A stretch of 64,000 nucleotides of DNA from Paenibacillus sp. PCH8 (lineage in GTDB: Bacteria > Bacillota > Bacilli > Paenibacillales > Paenibacillaceae): NCBI RefSeq assembly GCF_002968835.1, contig NZ_PKQK01000001.1, positions 248,001 to 312,000 of the forward strand, written 5' to 3'. The notes under the pieces are model-generated. The model saw only the letters and a list, made by a program, of their open reading frames with translations, was not told the origin of the DNA and ran no database searches. The position numbers were made by a program, and so were the translations under genes. Positions within the stretch are counted from its first letter, which is position 1, and each line of letters begins with the position of its first letter. Below, piece by piece: positions 52,028-60,234 of the stretch.

Positions 52028-53606
52028 ATGACGAATCCAGAGTGTACATGGCATGGTTCCGTTTGCGATACTGAGCAGGAGTCGCCCCCATGATTTTTTC
52101 GAATCGGTTAATAAAATAATCTGAATCCCGATATCCGACCATGGCCGCAATTTCGTATACCCTGTGATCTGTTCTCCGTAACAGCCTCGTTGCTTCTTCA
52201 ATACGAAGTTGATTTAAGTAATCACTAAAGTTCATGGCGTAATGCTTTTTGAAAATCTGTCCCAAATACGCACTGTTCATATAAAATTGCTCACCTAGCA
52301 GCTTTAGGCTGATATTCTCCTTGTAATGCTCATGGACGTAGGTCTCGATCTTGGCGAGTACGCCCATCGCATTCCATTTTTGCTGTTGTTTCAGCTTCTC
52401 TGCACACATATGCGAGAATGCACATAGATTTTCGATATTTTCCTCCATCGACAACATCACATAGTTCATCTGGAGAAACGTCGACTGCATCAACCCGTCA
52501 TCCATATTCCCCGTATCACTGTTCACAAGATCCAATAAGGTATAAGCCAAATAATGAAGATGAATGCGGACAATCCCAGGTTCAATTCGTTCATCCAGAA
52601 AAAATTGAAAGATGGTCTCTGCATGGCTACGCAGCTCATCTGTCTGTTGCTTCTCAATCGCTTTGATCAGCCCATCAAACAATTGTTTCTCTTGCTGTCC
52701 TGGACGATTGGTAAATAACGTAGTATCCATATGTTCGAAATAATAGACAGGTCTGCAAGCGGTGAAGAAACGTAAGCTCTTTATGTTGCCGCAAGATTGA
52801 TAGGACTCGTGCAGTTCCTCCAACCTGTGTACTTCCTTCCCGACATAAAAAGTGATAGCCCCCTCCAGGCCCTGGCTCAGTTCGACATGTAATTGGGAGA
52901 TGTATTGCTCCATGGACCTGCCATTACGCTTCAACAACAGGTCTGTTACAATGAGCAACACTGCATTTTTTTCACCTGTAAACGGCTTCAATACCTGCCC
53001 CATAGCAGGTTCGCTTACCCGCTTTGCTACCCGTGAGTACCATTCCGTGTCCGGCTCCTGACCCGTCTCCGCTTCAATGAGTATACAGCGCAGAGTACTC
53101 GCATCCTGATAGTGGGGCTGTACACTGGCGACGATTTCCCTGTCAGCAACCCCAAGCAAGATGGACTGCATGTGCTGGGTCATAATAATCTGATCCTTTT
53201 TTTGCTGATGTCGTTTCTCTTCGGTTCTTACAAGGAACGAAGCTTTGAATGCCTCAAGTACTTGAATCAGTTCTGTTTTCACGATGGGCTTGAGAATATA
53301 ATCATTCACCTGGTATTTGATCGCTTGTTTGGCATACTCAAATTCATAGAACCCGCTTAGAAGAATCATCTGGATTTCGCCGTTATACTGTTCATATAAG
53401 GTTTGGGCCAGCTGCATTCCATTCATATCCGGCATCTTGATGTCGGATATGACCAGATCGGGCTGCTGGGCCCGAATGCACTCCATCGCCTGCAAACCGT
53501 TTGAAGCCTGCCCACAGATTTGAAATCCATAAGAGTTCCAATCAATAAGCAACCGAAGCCCTTCGCGAATAAACGGCTCATCATCCACTATCAGCACGTT
53601 AATCAT
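52014..53606 (-). CDS. YesN-type response regulator (REC plus AraC HTH)
   Basis: A 530-residue regulator. The receiver domain starts INVLIVDDEPFIREGLRLLIDW, with the phosphorylated aspartate in LVISDIKMPDMNG and the lysine in NDYILKPIVKTEL. A long middle region of about 300 residues, of the kind seen only in YesN-like proteins, is followed by an AraC-type double helix-turn-helix (ISLKLLGEQFYMNSAYLGQIFKKHYAMNFSDYLNQLRIEEATRLLRRTDHRVYEIAAMVGYRDSDYFINRFEKIMGATPAQYRK). The sensor kinase gene lies 11 nt upstream. Together they probably detect an extracellular sugar and activate the transporter operon that starts just downstream. Confidence 0.9.
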   Translation of the reverse strand: MINVLIVDDEPFIREGLRLLIDWNSYGFQICGQASNGLQAMECIRAQQPDLVISDIKMPDMNGMQLAQTLYEQYNGEIQMILLSGFYEFEYAKQAIKYQVNDYILKPIVKTELIQVLEAFKASFLVRTEEKRHQQKKDQIIMTQHMQSILLGVADREIVASVQPHYQDASTLRCILIEAETGQEPDTEWYSRVAKRVSEPAMGQVLKPFTGEKNAVLLIVTDLLLKRNGRSMEQYISQLHVELSQGLEGAITFYVGKEVHRLEELHESYQSCGNIKSLRFFTACRPVYYFEHMDTTLFTNRPGQQEKQLFDGLIKAIEKQQTDELRSHAETIFQFFLDERIEPGIVRIHLHYLAYTLLDLVNSDTGNMDDGLMQSTFLQMNYVMLSMEENIENLCAFSHMCAEKLKQQQKWNAMGVLAKIETYVHEHYKENISLKLLGEQFYMNSAYLGQIFKKHYAMNFSDYLNQLRIEEATRLLRRTDHRVYEIAAMVGYRDSDYFINRFEKIMGATPAQYRKRNHAMYTLDSSSCTP

Positions 53607-53617
53607 ATCCTCGCTCC

Positions 53618-55420
53618 TTATCCCTGAGATACTTGTGAAAGGGGAATTTGTATGGTGATTGTTGTCCCCTTTTTCTTTTCACTCCATATGTTCACCTGGA
53701 CGCAATCATTGAAGTACATTCGCAATCGAATATATGCATTCATGATGCCAATGCTGGAGAGCTCGTTCATTCGATCCATGCTCGGGTCAAGCATCATATT
53801 ACGAAGCAGAAACAGCTTGTCCTCATCCATACCAACGCCAGTATCCCGTATGGTCATGTGCAAGAAATCCCCTTGTATTTCAAATAAAACCTCCACTACC
53901 CCGTCATTCGACGTCCCTTCAATGCCATGGATGCAAGCATTCTCTACAAACGTAAGGATCGTCAGCTTGGGGATCATCATCGCTAACATGGAAGAATCCG
54001 CAACCTGAATGATGAATTTCAGTTTATCGCCAAAACGATATTGCTGAATGTTCAGATAACTCTCGACAAAACGGATTTCCTCTTGGATGGTGATAAGGTC
54101 ATTCCCCCAATTAATGGTCTGGCGCAAGAGCAAGGCCAGCTTCTGAATGATATCGGAGGTTTCCAGTTCGTTTTTGATCAAGCTCCGCATACGGATCGTT
54201 TCGAGCGTATTAAACATGAAGTGAGGATTCACCTGACTCTGAAGGGCTTTGAGTTCCGCCTGCTTCTTGGAAAGCTCCAGTGTTTGCCGCTCCACCTGAC
54301 CCTTAAACACAATCTCGATCAAGTTCTTGATTTTGATGACCATCATGTTGTAGCTATGGGTCAAGCTACCAATCTCGTCCTTGCCTGCTGGTTCCGATAT
54401 GACCTCGAATTTCTCTTGCTTCACTTGATCCAGATGCTTCGCGATCCGACTAATCCTGTGTACCAACGATCTGGATATCAACCAGATCAGCAGTGTTGGC
54501 ACCAGCAGATTAAGAATAATCAGCAAGGTTACAATGCGCCTGGAATCCATAACCTCGGACAGAAAATCCAGCTTCTCGGCACTGACGATAATCTGCCATT
54601 TTTCGGATACTACGGGAATCGATTCCCTGGATTGTACAGTGCCCATCGGAATGTTCGAAATCAGGTTGAATGGCTGTCGAGTCTGATTCATTTGTGTATC
54701 GTTTGAGAAAATGACCCGGTCATCCGATACGACATAGATCTTCCCATTGGTCCCCTCATTCTTGAACGACTTGTTAATAAACCCATAGTCCAGATCAACC
54801 TTTAACACCTTCTCAACCCGCTGCTCCCCGAAATAATCCAGCTTACGAATGATGCTTACCTTGCGCCCTCCCTGACTTTGCGACATCTCCGCCTGCTGCT
54901 TGTCAAAATAAGAATAAATCATGATATTATCGCTTGAGTTCATCAATGCCTGGTACCATTCACTTTTTCGTACCTCATCATCCAGCTTAATGAAGTTGCC
55001 TCCGTTCACGAAGGTTTCGTTGCCCACATAGAACGTAACTTTATTTACTTGCTGGTAACTGTAATAATATCTGACCAGATTGTTATTGCTAAGCATGTCA
55101 TAGTAAGCAAAATAATAATCTTCCGGATTACGATACCTGGACTCCATGAATCGGTTCAGTGTTACATCCGTGTAGAGAAAGTTAGACACATACAGGCTAT
55201 TGTCCAAGCTGTTACGCAGGTTGAATCTGATCCTTTGCTGCATCTCACTGATCCGACTTCGTTCCTTCTCCTCCATGTGGCCTTTGATGCTCTGATAGAA
55301 CACTACATTGGTTGCCAGAACCGGGATTAGCACACAAAAAATAAACAATATGTACAGCTTGGACCTAAGACTCCAATCATCCAAAAAATGAATGCGCTTA
55401 CGCCATAACTTGCGGCTCAT
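53618..55420 (-). CDS. YesM-type sensor histidine kinase
   Basis: A 600-residue membrane kinase of the LytS/YesM type. Two helices (LYILFIFCVLIPVLATNVVFY near residue 25 and ILNLLVPTLLIWLISRSL near 300) bracket a large extracellular dCache-like sensor. Then come a HAMP domain (KDEIGSLTHSYNMMVIKIKNLIE), the His_kinase helix with ALQSQVNPHFMFNTLETIRMRSL (the histidine in NPHF is the phosphorylation site), and an ATPase domain with ENACIHGIEG and DTGVGM. It pairs with the YesN-type regulator 11 nt downstream. Kinases of this group sense oligosaccharides, often with the transporter's binding protein. Confidence 0.9.
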   Translation of the reverse strand: MSRKLWRKRIHFLDDWSLRSKLYILFIFCVLIPVLATNVVFYQSIKGHMEEKERSRISEMQQRIRFNLRNSLDNSLYVSNFLYTDVTLNRFMESRYRNPEDYYFAYYDMLSNNNLVRYYYSYQQVNKVTFYVGNETFVNGGNFIKLDDEVRKSEWYQALMNSSDNIMIYSYFDKQQAEMSQSQGGRKVSIIRKLDYFGEQRVEKVLKVDLDYGFINKSFKNEGTNGKIYVVSDDRVIFSNDTQMNQTRQPFNLISNIPMGTVQSRESIPVVSEKWQIIVSAEKLDFLSEVMDSRRIVTLLIILNLLVPTLLIWLISRSLVHRISRIAKHLDQVKQEKFEVISEPAGKDEIGSLTHSYNMMVIKIKNLIEIVFKGQVERQTLELSKKQAELKALQSQVNPHFMFNTLETIRMRSLIKNELETSDIIQKLALLLRQTINWGNDLITIQEEIRFVESYLNIQQYRFGDKLKFIIQVADSSMLAMMIPKLTILTFVENACIHGIEGTSNDGVVEVLFEIQGDFLHMTIRDTGVGMDEDKLFLLRNMMLDPSMDRMNELSSIGIMNAYIRLRMYFNDCVQVNIWSEKKKGTTITIQIPLSQVSQG

Positions 55421-55522
55421 GTTTAATCGTGGTCTCCTCTGACGATGTCATCATATTTACATATTATTATAACGAATAAGCGAAAGGTGGGAAACTCCTA
55501 TACATCGGAAATATTGAGAGGT

Positions 55523-55541
55523 CTGTATGTTCAACATACAG
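55523..55541 (-). promoter_or_regulatory. 9-1-9 palindrome upstream of the YesM-type gene
   Basis: CTGTATGTTCAACATACAG is a perfect 9-1-9 inverted repeat about 100 nt before the kinase start and without a following T-run. It looks more like a protein-binding site than a terminator. It might serve the neighbouring AraC-type or YesN-type regulator. Confidence 0.4.
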
Positions 55542-55671
55542 TATCTCTATTTCCTTGTCACAGCAAAGAAGCCCCAGTCTCGACAGCATACCCGCCGCAG
55601 GCTTGAGCTTTCTAAGCGTATATTAACAATCTGATTATAGCCGTTGGCCTTCCATTCGATGTCCCAATCCT

Positions 55672-57852
55672 TTATACGGATGTCTGTAGTTTAATGCTGG
55701 AGATGATTGTATCAAACGGATTTACTTTGAACGTCCGTTTCCCATGCTCCGTATGGATCGTCGTAGTTTGAACCTGGTCGCTATTATTGATTACGACCAA
55801 TATGTTACTCTCCGGATAGTACGCACACTCCGTATACAGATTATCCGTGAGATATTTATCTTCCTGGAATTCATTGCCGGCATAACGAATTAGATTCAAC
55901 AGTAATCTTGCATTTTCCCAATTGAATTCGAACGAAGACAGGTAGATTCCTTGACCTTTCCCGAAGGCATGCGTGGACAACGTGATGTTGCCATCTATCT
56001 CGTGCAATACCTTGGCTGTCCCATCCGTAAGATATATGCTACCTTTACCTTTTGAAGTGATATTAGCACCTTCCGGCACCAAGCCATGTCCATCGTGAGC
56101 CTCATAAGACCATTTGCCATGAACAACTCTTGCACCTGTATCCTCATCTACCCCAAGCACATGCGCCATTCTGAAAAAGTGGTCGTACCCGGGGGCCGCT
56201 GATGGCTGGTTGATCCCCATAAAGGTTCCGCCTTCATACACCCACTGCGTGAGTCTATCCACACATTGGTGGTCATTCCAGTGCTCCCCACCACTCCAGG
56301 CGGAGCCAGCAGAACCAGCATTAATGACCACATCCACATCGTTCAATGCACCCTGGCGGATATCTTCAAAATCAATAAACTGTACATTAACCGGCAAACC
56401 GGACAATGCCTCGTTCACATGAATCAGTTCATGCATAACCGTTTCATGGAAATGACCCGACAAGGTCCATGATCTTAATCGGCCCCAGCTATGCAGTATA
56501 GCTACCTTTGTCTTAATCTGATAAGGCTTTCCAGCCTGATGCAGCTCTTTCATTTCCCTGAACTCGTGGGCAACCTTCTCGATGTAATCCACAAAATCCG
56601 GGTAAGGCTCGACCAGATGCAAGTATCCCCCCAGGCCGATCCGATCAATGGACTCCCTAAGCAATGCGCGCCGGATATTAATCCAATATTTCTTCGCGTC
56701 CAGCGTAGGATTACCGCCCTCCTTGAAGGTAGGAAGACCGCCCAAGCCCACCGGGAACAAGTATGGATGCAATCGAATCTCATGAGTGTCCACCTTAACA
56801 CCAGAACACATTCTGGCCTCATAACCGGAGAATACACATTTGATCATGCCGTCGAATCCAAACTCCTGAAAGCGATCATTGTAAGGCTCCATGCCGACCC
56901 AACTGTCATCATAGAAGACATACGCCAGCTTGTCATGCCTGTGCACCATATCAATTAATTTCTTACCGAATTCAATCACAAAGTCATTGATGAATGCCAT
57001 CCAATCCAGTTTGCGCTGATCCGCAGGCATGTGAGTGACCTGATATTTACCACCATTCACAAAATCCTCAGCTGAGAGTGAGTACCCATATTTTTGAGCA
57101 AATAGATCCAGTGCTCTCGAACTTACCGTGAAATCGTAGGAACCCCAATCCGAGAACAGATGGCGGTTCCGCTCGTCACTACCCCAGATCCAGGCGAAAT
57201 TGTAGAACAAGGACGTGAATCGTACAACCGTTGTTTCCGGGTGTGCAACGCACCACTTTTCCATCCAGTCCAGCAGATACATTTGTGTGTCCATATACAT
57301 CGGGTCAATCTGCATCAGATGCTCTTTGTCCCAGTTATTCGTTGTATGATTGTACATGGAGATCTCTTCCCATATCCGATAGACCATGAAACTCACCGTA
57401 TATTTATGCCAAGGGGCAACGCCGGTAATGACTACATTTCCAGACTCCCTTTCATAATTCCACTGCCCTCTGGGGACTTCCTGTCCGGTCGTTCGATCAT
57501 AAACTTGCCAATATTTAAACGCTTCTTTGGAATCATTCAGCCTGAATTGTTCAGCAAAGAAATCCTCCATCAGATAGATGGATACATAGTCCTGTACAGC
57601 AACCTTCGGACTTGTAATGAGAAAACATTGCTGCAGCTTATCCAGATTACGGGATGCCCACTCATTATGATCCCGAATGATGCAAATGGTTGAATAGATA
57701 CCATAGTCGGCATTAATAATCTCATCCGACAATTTCGTACCGTCACTGTCACGGATTACATCGGCACCCCAGCGCTCAGCAAGTTCCAGCGTCAATGCTT
57801 CATAACCGGATTCTCCCGGCAACGTAAAGGAGCCTTTGGTTGGTTTGGACAT
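55672..57852 (-). CDS. GH112 phosphorylase, probably D-galactosyl-1,4-L-rhamnose phosphorylase
   Basis: A 726-residue cytoplasmic enzyme that matches the GH112 family throughout. Signature stretches are LELAERWGADVIRDSDGTKLSDEI near the N-terminus, FTSLFYNFAWIWGSDERNRHLFSDWGSYDFTVS in the TIM-barrel, and NAGSAGSAWSGGEHW. GH112 enzymes split galacto-N-biose, lacto-N-biose or galactosyl-rhamnose with phosphate to galactose 1-phosphate. Here the gene is coupled (13 nt) to a GH105 gene, which acts on rhamnogalacturonan, and none of the GlcNAc-handling genes of the human-gut pathway are near. The rhamnose-accepting branch is therefore the better guess. Final activity cannot be read from motifs. 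GGGAGGGAA precedes the start. Confidence 0.85.
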   Translation of the reverse strand: MSKPTKGSFTLPGESGYEALTLELAERWGADVIRDSDGTKLSDEIINADYGIYSTICIIRDHNEWASRNLDKLQQCFLITSPKVAVQDYVSIYLMEDFFAEQFRLNDSKEAFKYWQVYDRTTGQEVPRGQWNYERESGNVVITGVAPWHKYTVSFMVYRIWEEISMYNHTTNNWDKEHLMQIDPMYMDTQMYLLDWMEKWCVAHPETTVVRFTSLFYNFAWIWGSDERNRHLFSDWGSYDFTVSSRALDLFAQKYGYSLSAEDFVNGGKYQVTHMPADQRKLDWMAFINDFVIEFGKKLIDMVHRHDKLAYVFYDDSWVGMEPYNDRFQEFGFDGMIKCVFSGYEARMCSGVKVDTHEIRLHPYLFPVGLGGLPTFKEGGNPTLDAKKYWINIRRALLRESIDRIGLGGYLHLVEPYPDFVDYIEKVAHEFREMKELHQAGKPYQIKTKVAILHSWGRLRSWTLSGHFHETVMHELIHVNEALSGLPVNVQFIDFEDIRQGALNDVDVVINAGSAGSAWSGGEHWNDHQCVDRLTQWVYEGGTFMGINQPSAAPGYDHFFRMAHVLGVDEDTGARVVHGKWSYEAHDGHGLVPEGANITSKGKGSIYLTDGTAKVLHEIDGNITLSTHAFGKGQGIYLSSFEFNWENARLLLNLIRYAGNEFQEDKYLTDNLYTECAYYPESNILVVINNSDQVQTTTIHTEHGKRTFKVNPFDTIISSIKLQTSV

Positions 57853-57865
57853 TTGAGTTCCCTCC

Positions 57866-58885
57866 CTATCTCAACATATCGGACAGAAAAGCGAGTGCCA
57901 GGCCCTGACCCCAGCCTTGAATCCAGTCTTTCGGAATATTGCGATAGCCGTCCCGATCCTTCATGACTGCTGTACCGCCAGAGACACCCAGTACACGTCC
58001 ATCTTCGCTAATATTGTTCAGGATGCCTTCGAGTGCCTTTTGCACATATTTGGTATGCAGCGGATTGCCGTTATTGATCATGGCTGCTGCGATGCCGCAA
58101 GAGGCAGAAACTTCCTCGTACGATTCGGGGTCATCCAGAACCGTACGCCACAAGCCATTCTCCGTCTGAAGCAGCTTGAGAGACGCCAGTTGATCTCGTA
58201 GAGAACATTCGACGTCCATACACTGCGGATATAAATACCACTCTTTGAGCTGAGGTTTCACCTGCGACATCGTATATGCTCCCCAGGCATTCGCTCTACC
58301 CCAGTAGAACCCGGACATGTGATCCTTGTTGACGTTGTTATAGCCGTGATACCACAGGCCACTGCCTGGGTCCTGAAGATATTTGATATGCCAGTAGTAC
58401 TGATTCAGGGCATCCTGAATCATGGCCTCATCTTTTAATTTGCTACCTACGCGGAGCAGGAAAAATGCCGCCATAAACAAAGTGTCCGCCCAAGCCTGTT
58501 CCGGAAAATCATTAGAAACGGATACCGTATGCTGAAGCACATTGTCTCCAAAACGCAGTGCATGGTTCTGGAGATAATCCACCTTGCTCATCACAATATC
58601 CCAATATTTCTGATTCCCGGTTTCTTCATATAATGTGATGAGCACATGGCCCATGGCACATGTATTTACAGTAAAGCTTGGCAGGCCCAGCTCGATATAT
58701 TCGTCCGCCCATTTCACCAGCCTGTCCAGAATCTCTTGGTTCCCTGTCGTTTGATAGGCTCGGGATACACCATAATAAGCCACACCGCAGGGCCAATCCC
58801 ATGTCAGATCCATATCCAGTGTTTTCTTCGTAACGTTGTCGATCACCTTGAGAATCTCTTCCCTGTCATATTTCACTTGGAGCAT
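57866..58885 (-). CDS. GH105 unsaturated rhamnogalacturonyl hydrolase
   Basis: A 339-residue cytoplasmic enzyme of the YteR/YesR type. The (alpha/alpha)6 barrel shows TWDWPCGVAYYGVSRAY, FTVNTCAMGHVLITLYEETG, QAWADTLFMAAFFLLRVG with the catalytic aspartate in WADT, and HMSGFYWGRANAWGAYTM. GH105 hydrolyses the delta-4,5-unsaturated galacturonyl residue left by rhamnogalacturonan lyase. ATG at 58885 is chosen because GAGAGGAG lies 7 nt before it; the longer frame from 58945 runs into the promoter region. It starts the pectin operon, with a cre site about 60 nt upstream, and the GH112 gene follows after 13 nt. Confidence 0.9.
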   Translation of the reverse strand: MLQVKYDREEILKVIDNVTKKTLDMDLTWDWPCGVAYYGVSRAYQTTGNQEILDRLVKWADEYIELGLPSFTVNTCAMGHVLITLYEETGNQKYWDIVMSKVDYLQNHALRFGDNVLQHTVSVSNDFPEQAWADTLFMAAFFLLRVGSKLKDEAMIQDALNQYYWHIKYLQDPGSGLWYHGYNNVNKDHMSGFYWGRANAWGAYTMSQVKPQLKEWYLYPQCMDVECSLRDQLASLKLLQTENGLWRTVLDDPESYEEVSASCGIAAAMINNGNPLHTKYVQKALEGILNNISEDGRVLGVSGGTAVMKDRDGYRNIPKDWIQGWGQGLALAFLSDMLR

Positions 58886-58948
58886 TGTTATTCTCCTCTC
58901 GCTGCGCACACGCCCCCAACTGCGCGCTGAGAGGTGTCCGTCCATTTT

Positions 58949-58962
58949 TGTAAACGCTTTAC
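58949..58962 (-). promoter_or_regulatory. cre site before the GH105-GH112 operon
   Basis: TGTAAACGCTTTAC on the plus strand, or GTAAAGCGTTTACA on the minus strand, matches cre at 12 of 14 positions. It lies between the divergent GH105 gene and the AraC-type gene, so CcpA could repress either. Confidence 0.6.
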
Positions 58963-59056
58963 TTATTCCATTCTACGCAGTAAAATGGTCTCAATCTAAG
59001 CATATTCGCCGCTAAACTGCGCAATTTCAACTATTTATGAATGGGAGCACTGGAAT

Positions 59057-60004
59057 ATGCCAAAAAAAAAGAAACCTGTCATTGAATATCGTCACTACAG
59101 CACACCTATGAATTTCCCGATCCTGTTGTTGAGCGGGGAACGATGGAAGATATCCGATATTAAGAGCGAACATCTTCATTTTCACAACCTTCTGGAGATT
59201 GGCATCTGTCATTCCGACAGCGGGATCATGGAGATCAAGGGTGAATCCGTCCCCTTCCAGGCAGGTGATGTGACCTTCATTCCAAGGTATCTCCCTCACA
59301 CAACCTACAGTTCACCTAATACAGCCAGCCTGTGGTCCTATATCTTTTTTTCGCCAGATGACCTCTTTCAACATACGTTCAGAAGTGCTTATAGCGATTT
59401 CGAACCGAATCTGCTCGCGGTACAGGGATCTGACTGTATCCTGAACAAGGAACAACATCCCAAGTTATATTCGCTTGCAGCATCCATCATTGCAGAATTG
59501 GAACAACAGAATTCGTACTATCAGGAAAGTGCGTATGGATTATTGCTGTCCCTCTATATCGAACTCCTTCGAATTCATTCGAAGAAAAAACCTTTGGTTC
59601 ATCCCGAACTCGAACAAGAGCCTGGCCTAAAAGGCAACCTTGTTATTTCTCCAGCTCTGGAGTACATCACCAAACAGTATATGACACCCGTAACCATCGA
59701 TTTTTTGGCTGATGCATGCCATTTAAGTACCACCCATTTCCGCCGGAAATTCCATGAGATCATGGGTACGACGCCTCTCGATTTTCTCAACAGTACCCGT
59801 ATCGAGGAGGCCTGCAAGCAGTTAAAAAGTACCGATGCCTCCATTCTCTCTATCTCCGAACAAGTCGGTTTCCATTCCATCTCCAGCTTCAACCGTTGTT
59901 TCAACAAGCTCATGGACATGTCGCCAAAAGCTTGGCGCAAAGGTGCACAATCCGAAGTCCAATCTGCAAAAGCATCCATCCTGGAGTTTACGGGCTGGGT
60001 ATAG
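59057..60004 (+). CDS. AraC-family transcriptional regulator
   Basis: A 315-residue regulator. The N-terminal cupin-like sensor (SEHLHFHNLLEIGICHSDSGIMEIKGESVPFQAGDVTFIPRYLPHTTYS) should bind the inducing sugar. The C-terminal AraC double helix-turn-helix reads VTIDFLADACHLSTTHFRRKFHEIMGTTPLDFLNSTRIEEACKQL and ISEQVGFHSISSFNRCFNKLMDMSPKAWRK. The gene is divergent from the GH105-GH112 operon, so it most likely activates it. GGGAG lies 9 nt before the start. Confidence 0.9.
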   Translation: MPKKKKPVIEYRHYSTPMNFPILLLSGERWKISDIKSEHLHFHNLLEIGICHSDSGIMEIKGESVPFQAGDVTFIPRYLPHTTYSSPNTASLWSYIFFSPDDLFQHTFRSAYSDFEPNLLAVQGSDCILNKEQHPKLYSLAASIIAELEQQNSYYQESAYGLLLSLYIELLRIHSKKKPLVHPELEQEPGLKGNLVISPALEYITKQYMTPVTIDFLADACHLSTTHFRRKFHEIMGTTPLDFLNSTRIEEACKQLKSTDASILSISEQVGFHSISSFNRCFNKLMDMSPKAWRKGAQSEVQSAKASILEFTGWV

Positions 60005-60089
60005 CAGTGAGCTGCTCATGTTACAACAACACGCTATCATCCGTATCCTGCCTCAAGCAATAAACAGAAACTATTTTGTCGAAATGTGA

Positions 60090-60118
60090 TTGCACCCCCT
60101 CCGGATATCCGCTACAAT
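60090..60118 (+). promoter_or_regulatory. SigA-type promoter of the hybrid kinase gene
   Basis: TTGCAC (60090-60095), a 17-nt spacer and TACAAT (60113-60118) fit a vegetative promoter about 110 nt before the kinase start. Confidence 0.6.
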
Positions 60119-60234
60119 GCCGATAGAATATAAGAGTTTACTTTTGAATCTACTAAAGGATCGTGTTCCAAAAGTCTCGTCTCTAGTATTGAGAAAATGG
60201 ATGTATGGACCACCCTCCAAAGGAGCAGCGTTTC

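Noticed and set aside
55550..55671. Open frame on the minus strand after the GH112 stop, reading DWDIEWKANGYNQIVNI and ending DWGFFAVTRK
   Set aside because: It looks protein-like but has no start codon or ribosome-binding site and follows a stop. It may be a gene remnant or chance, and it cannot be supported.
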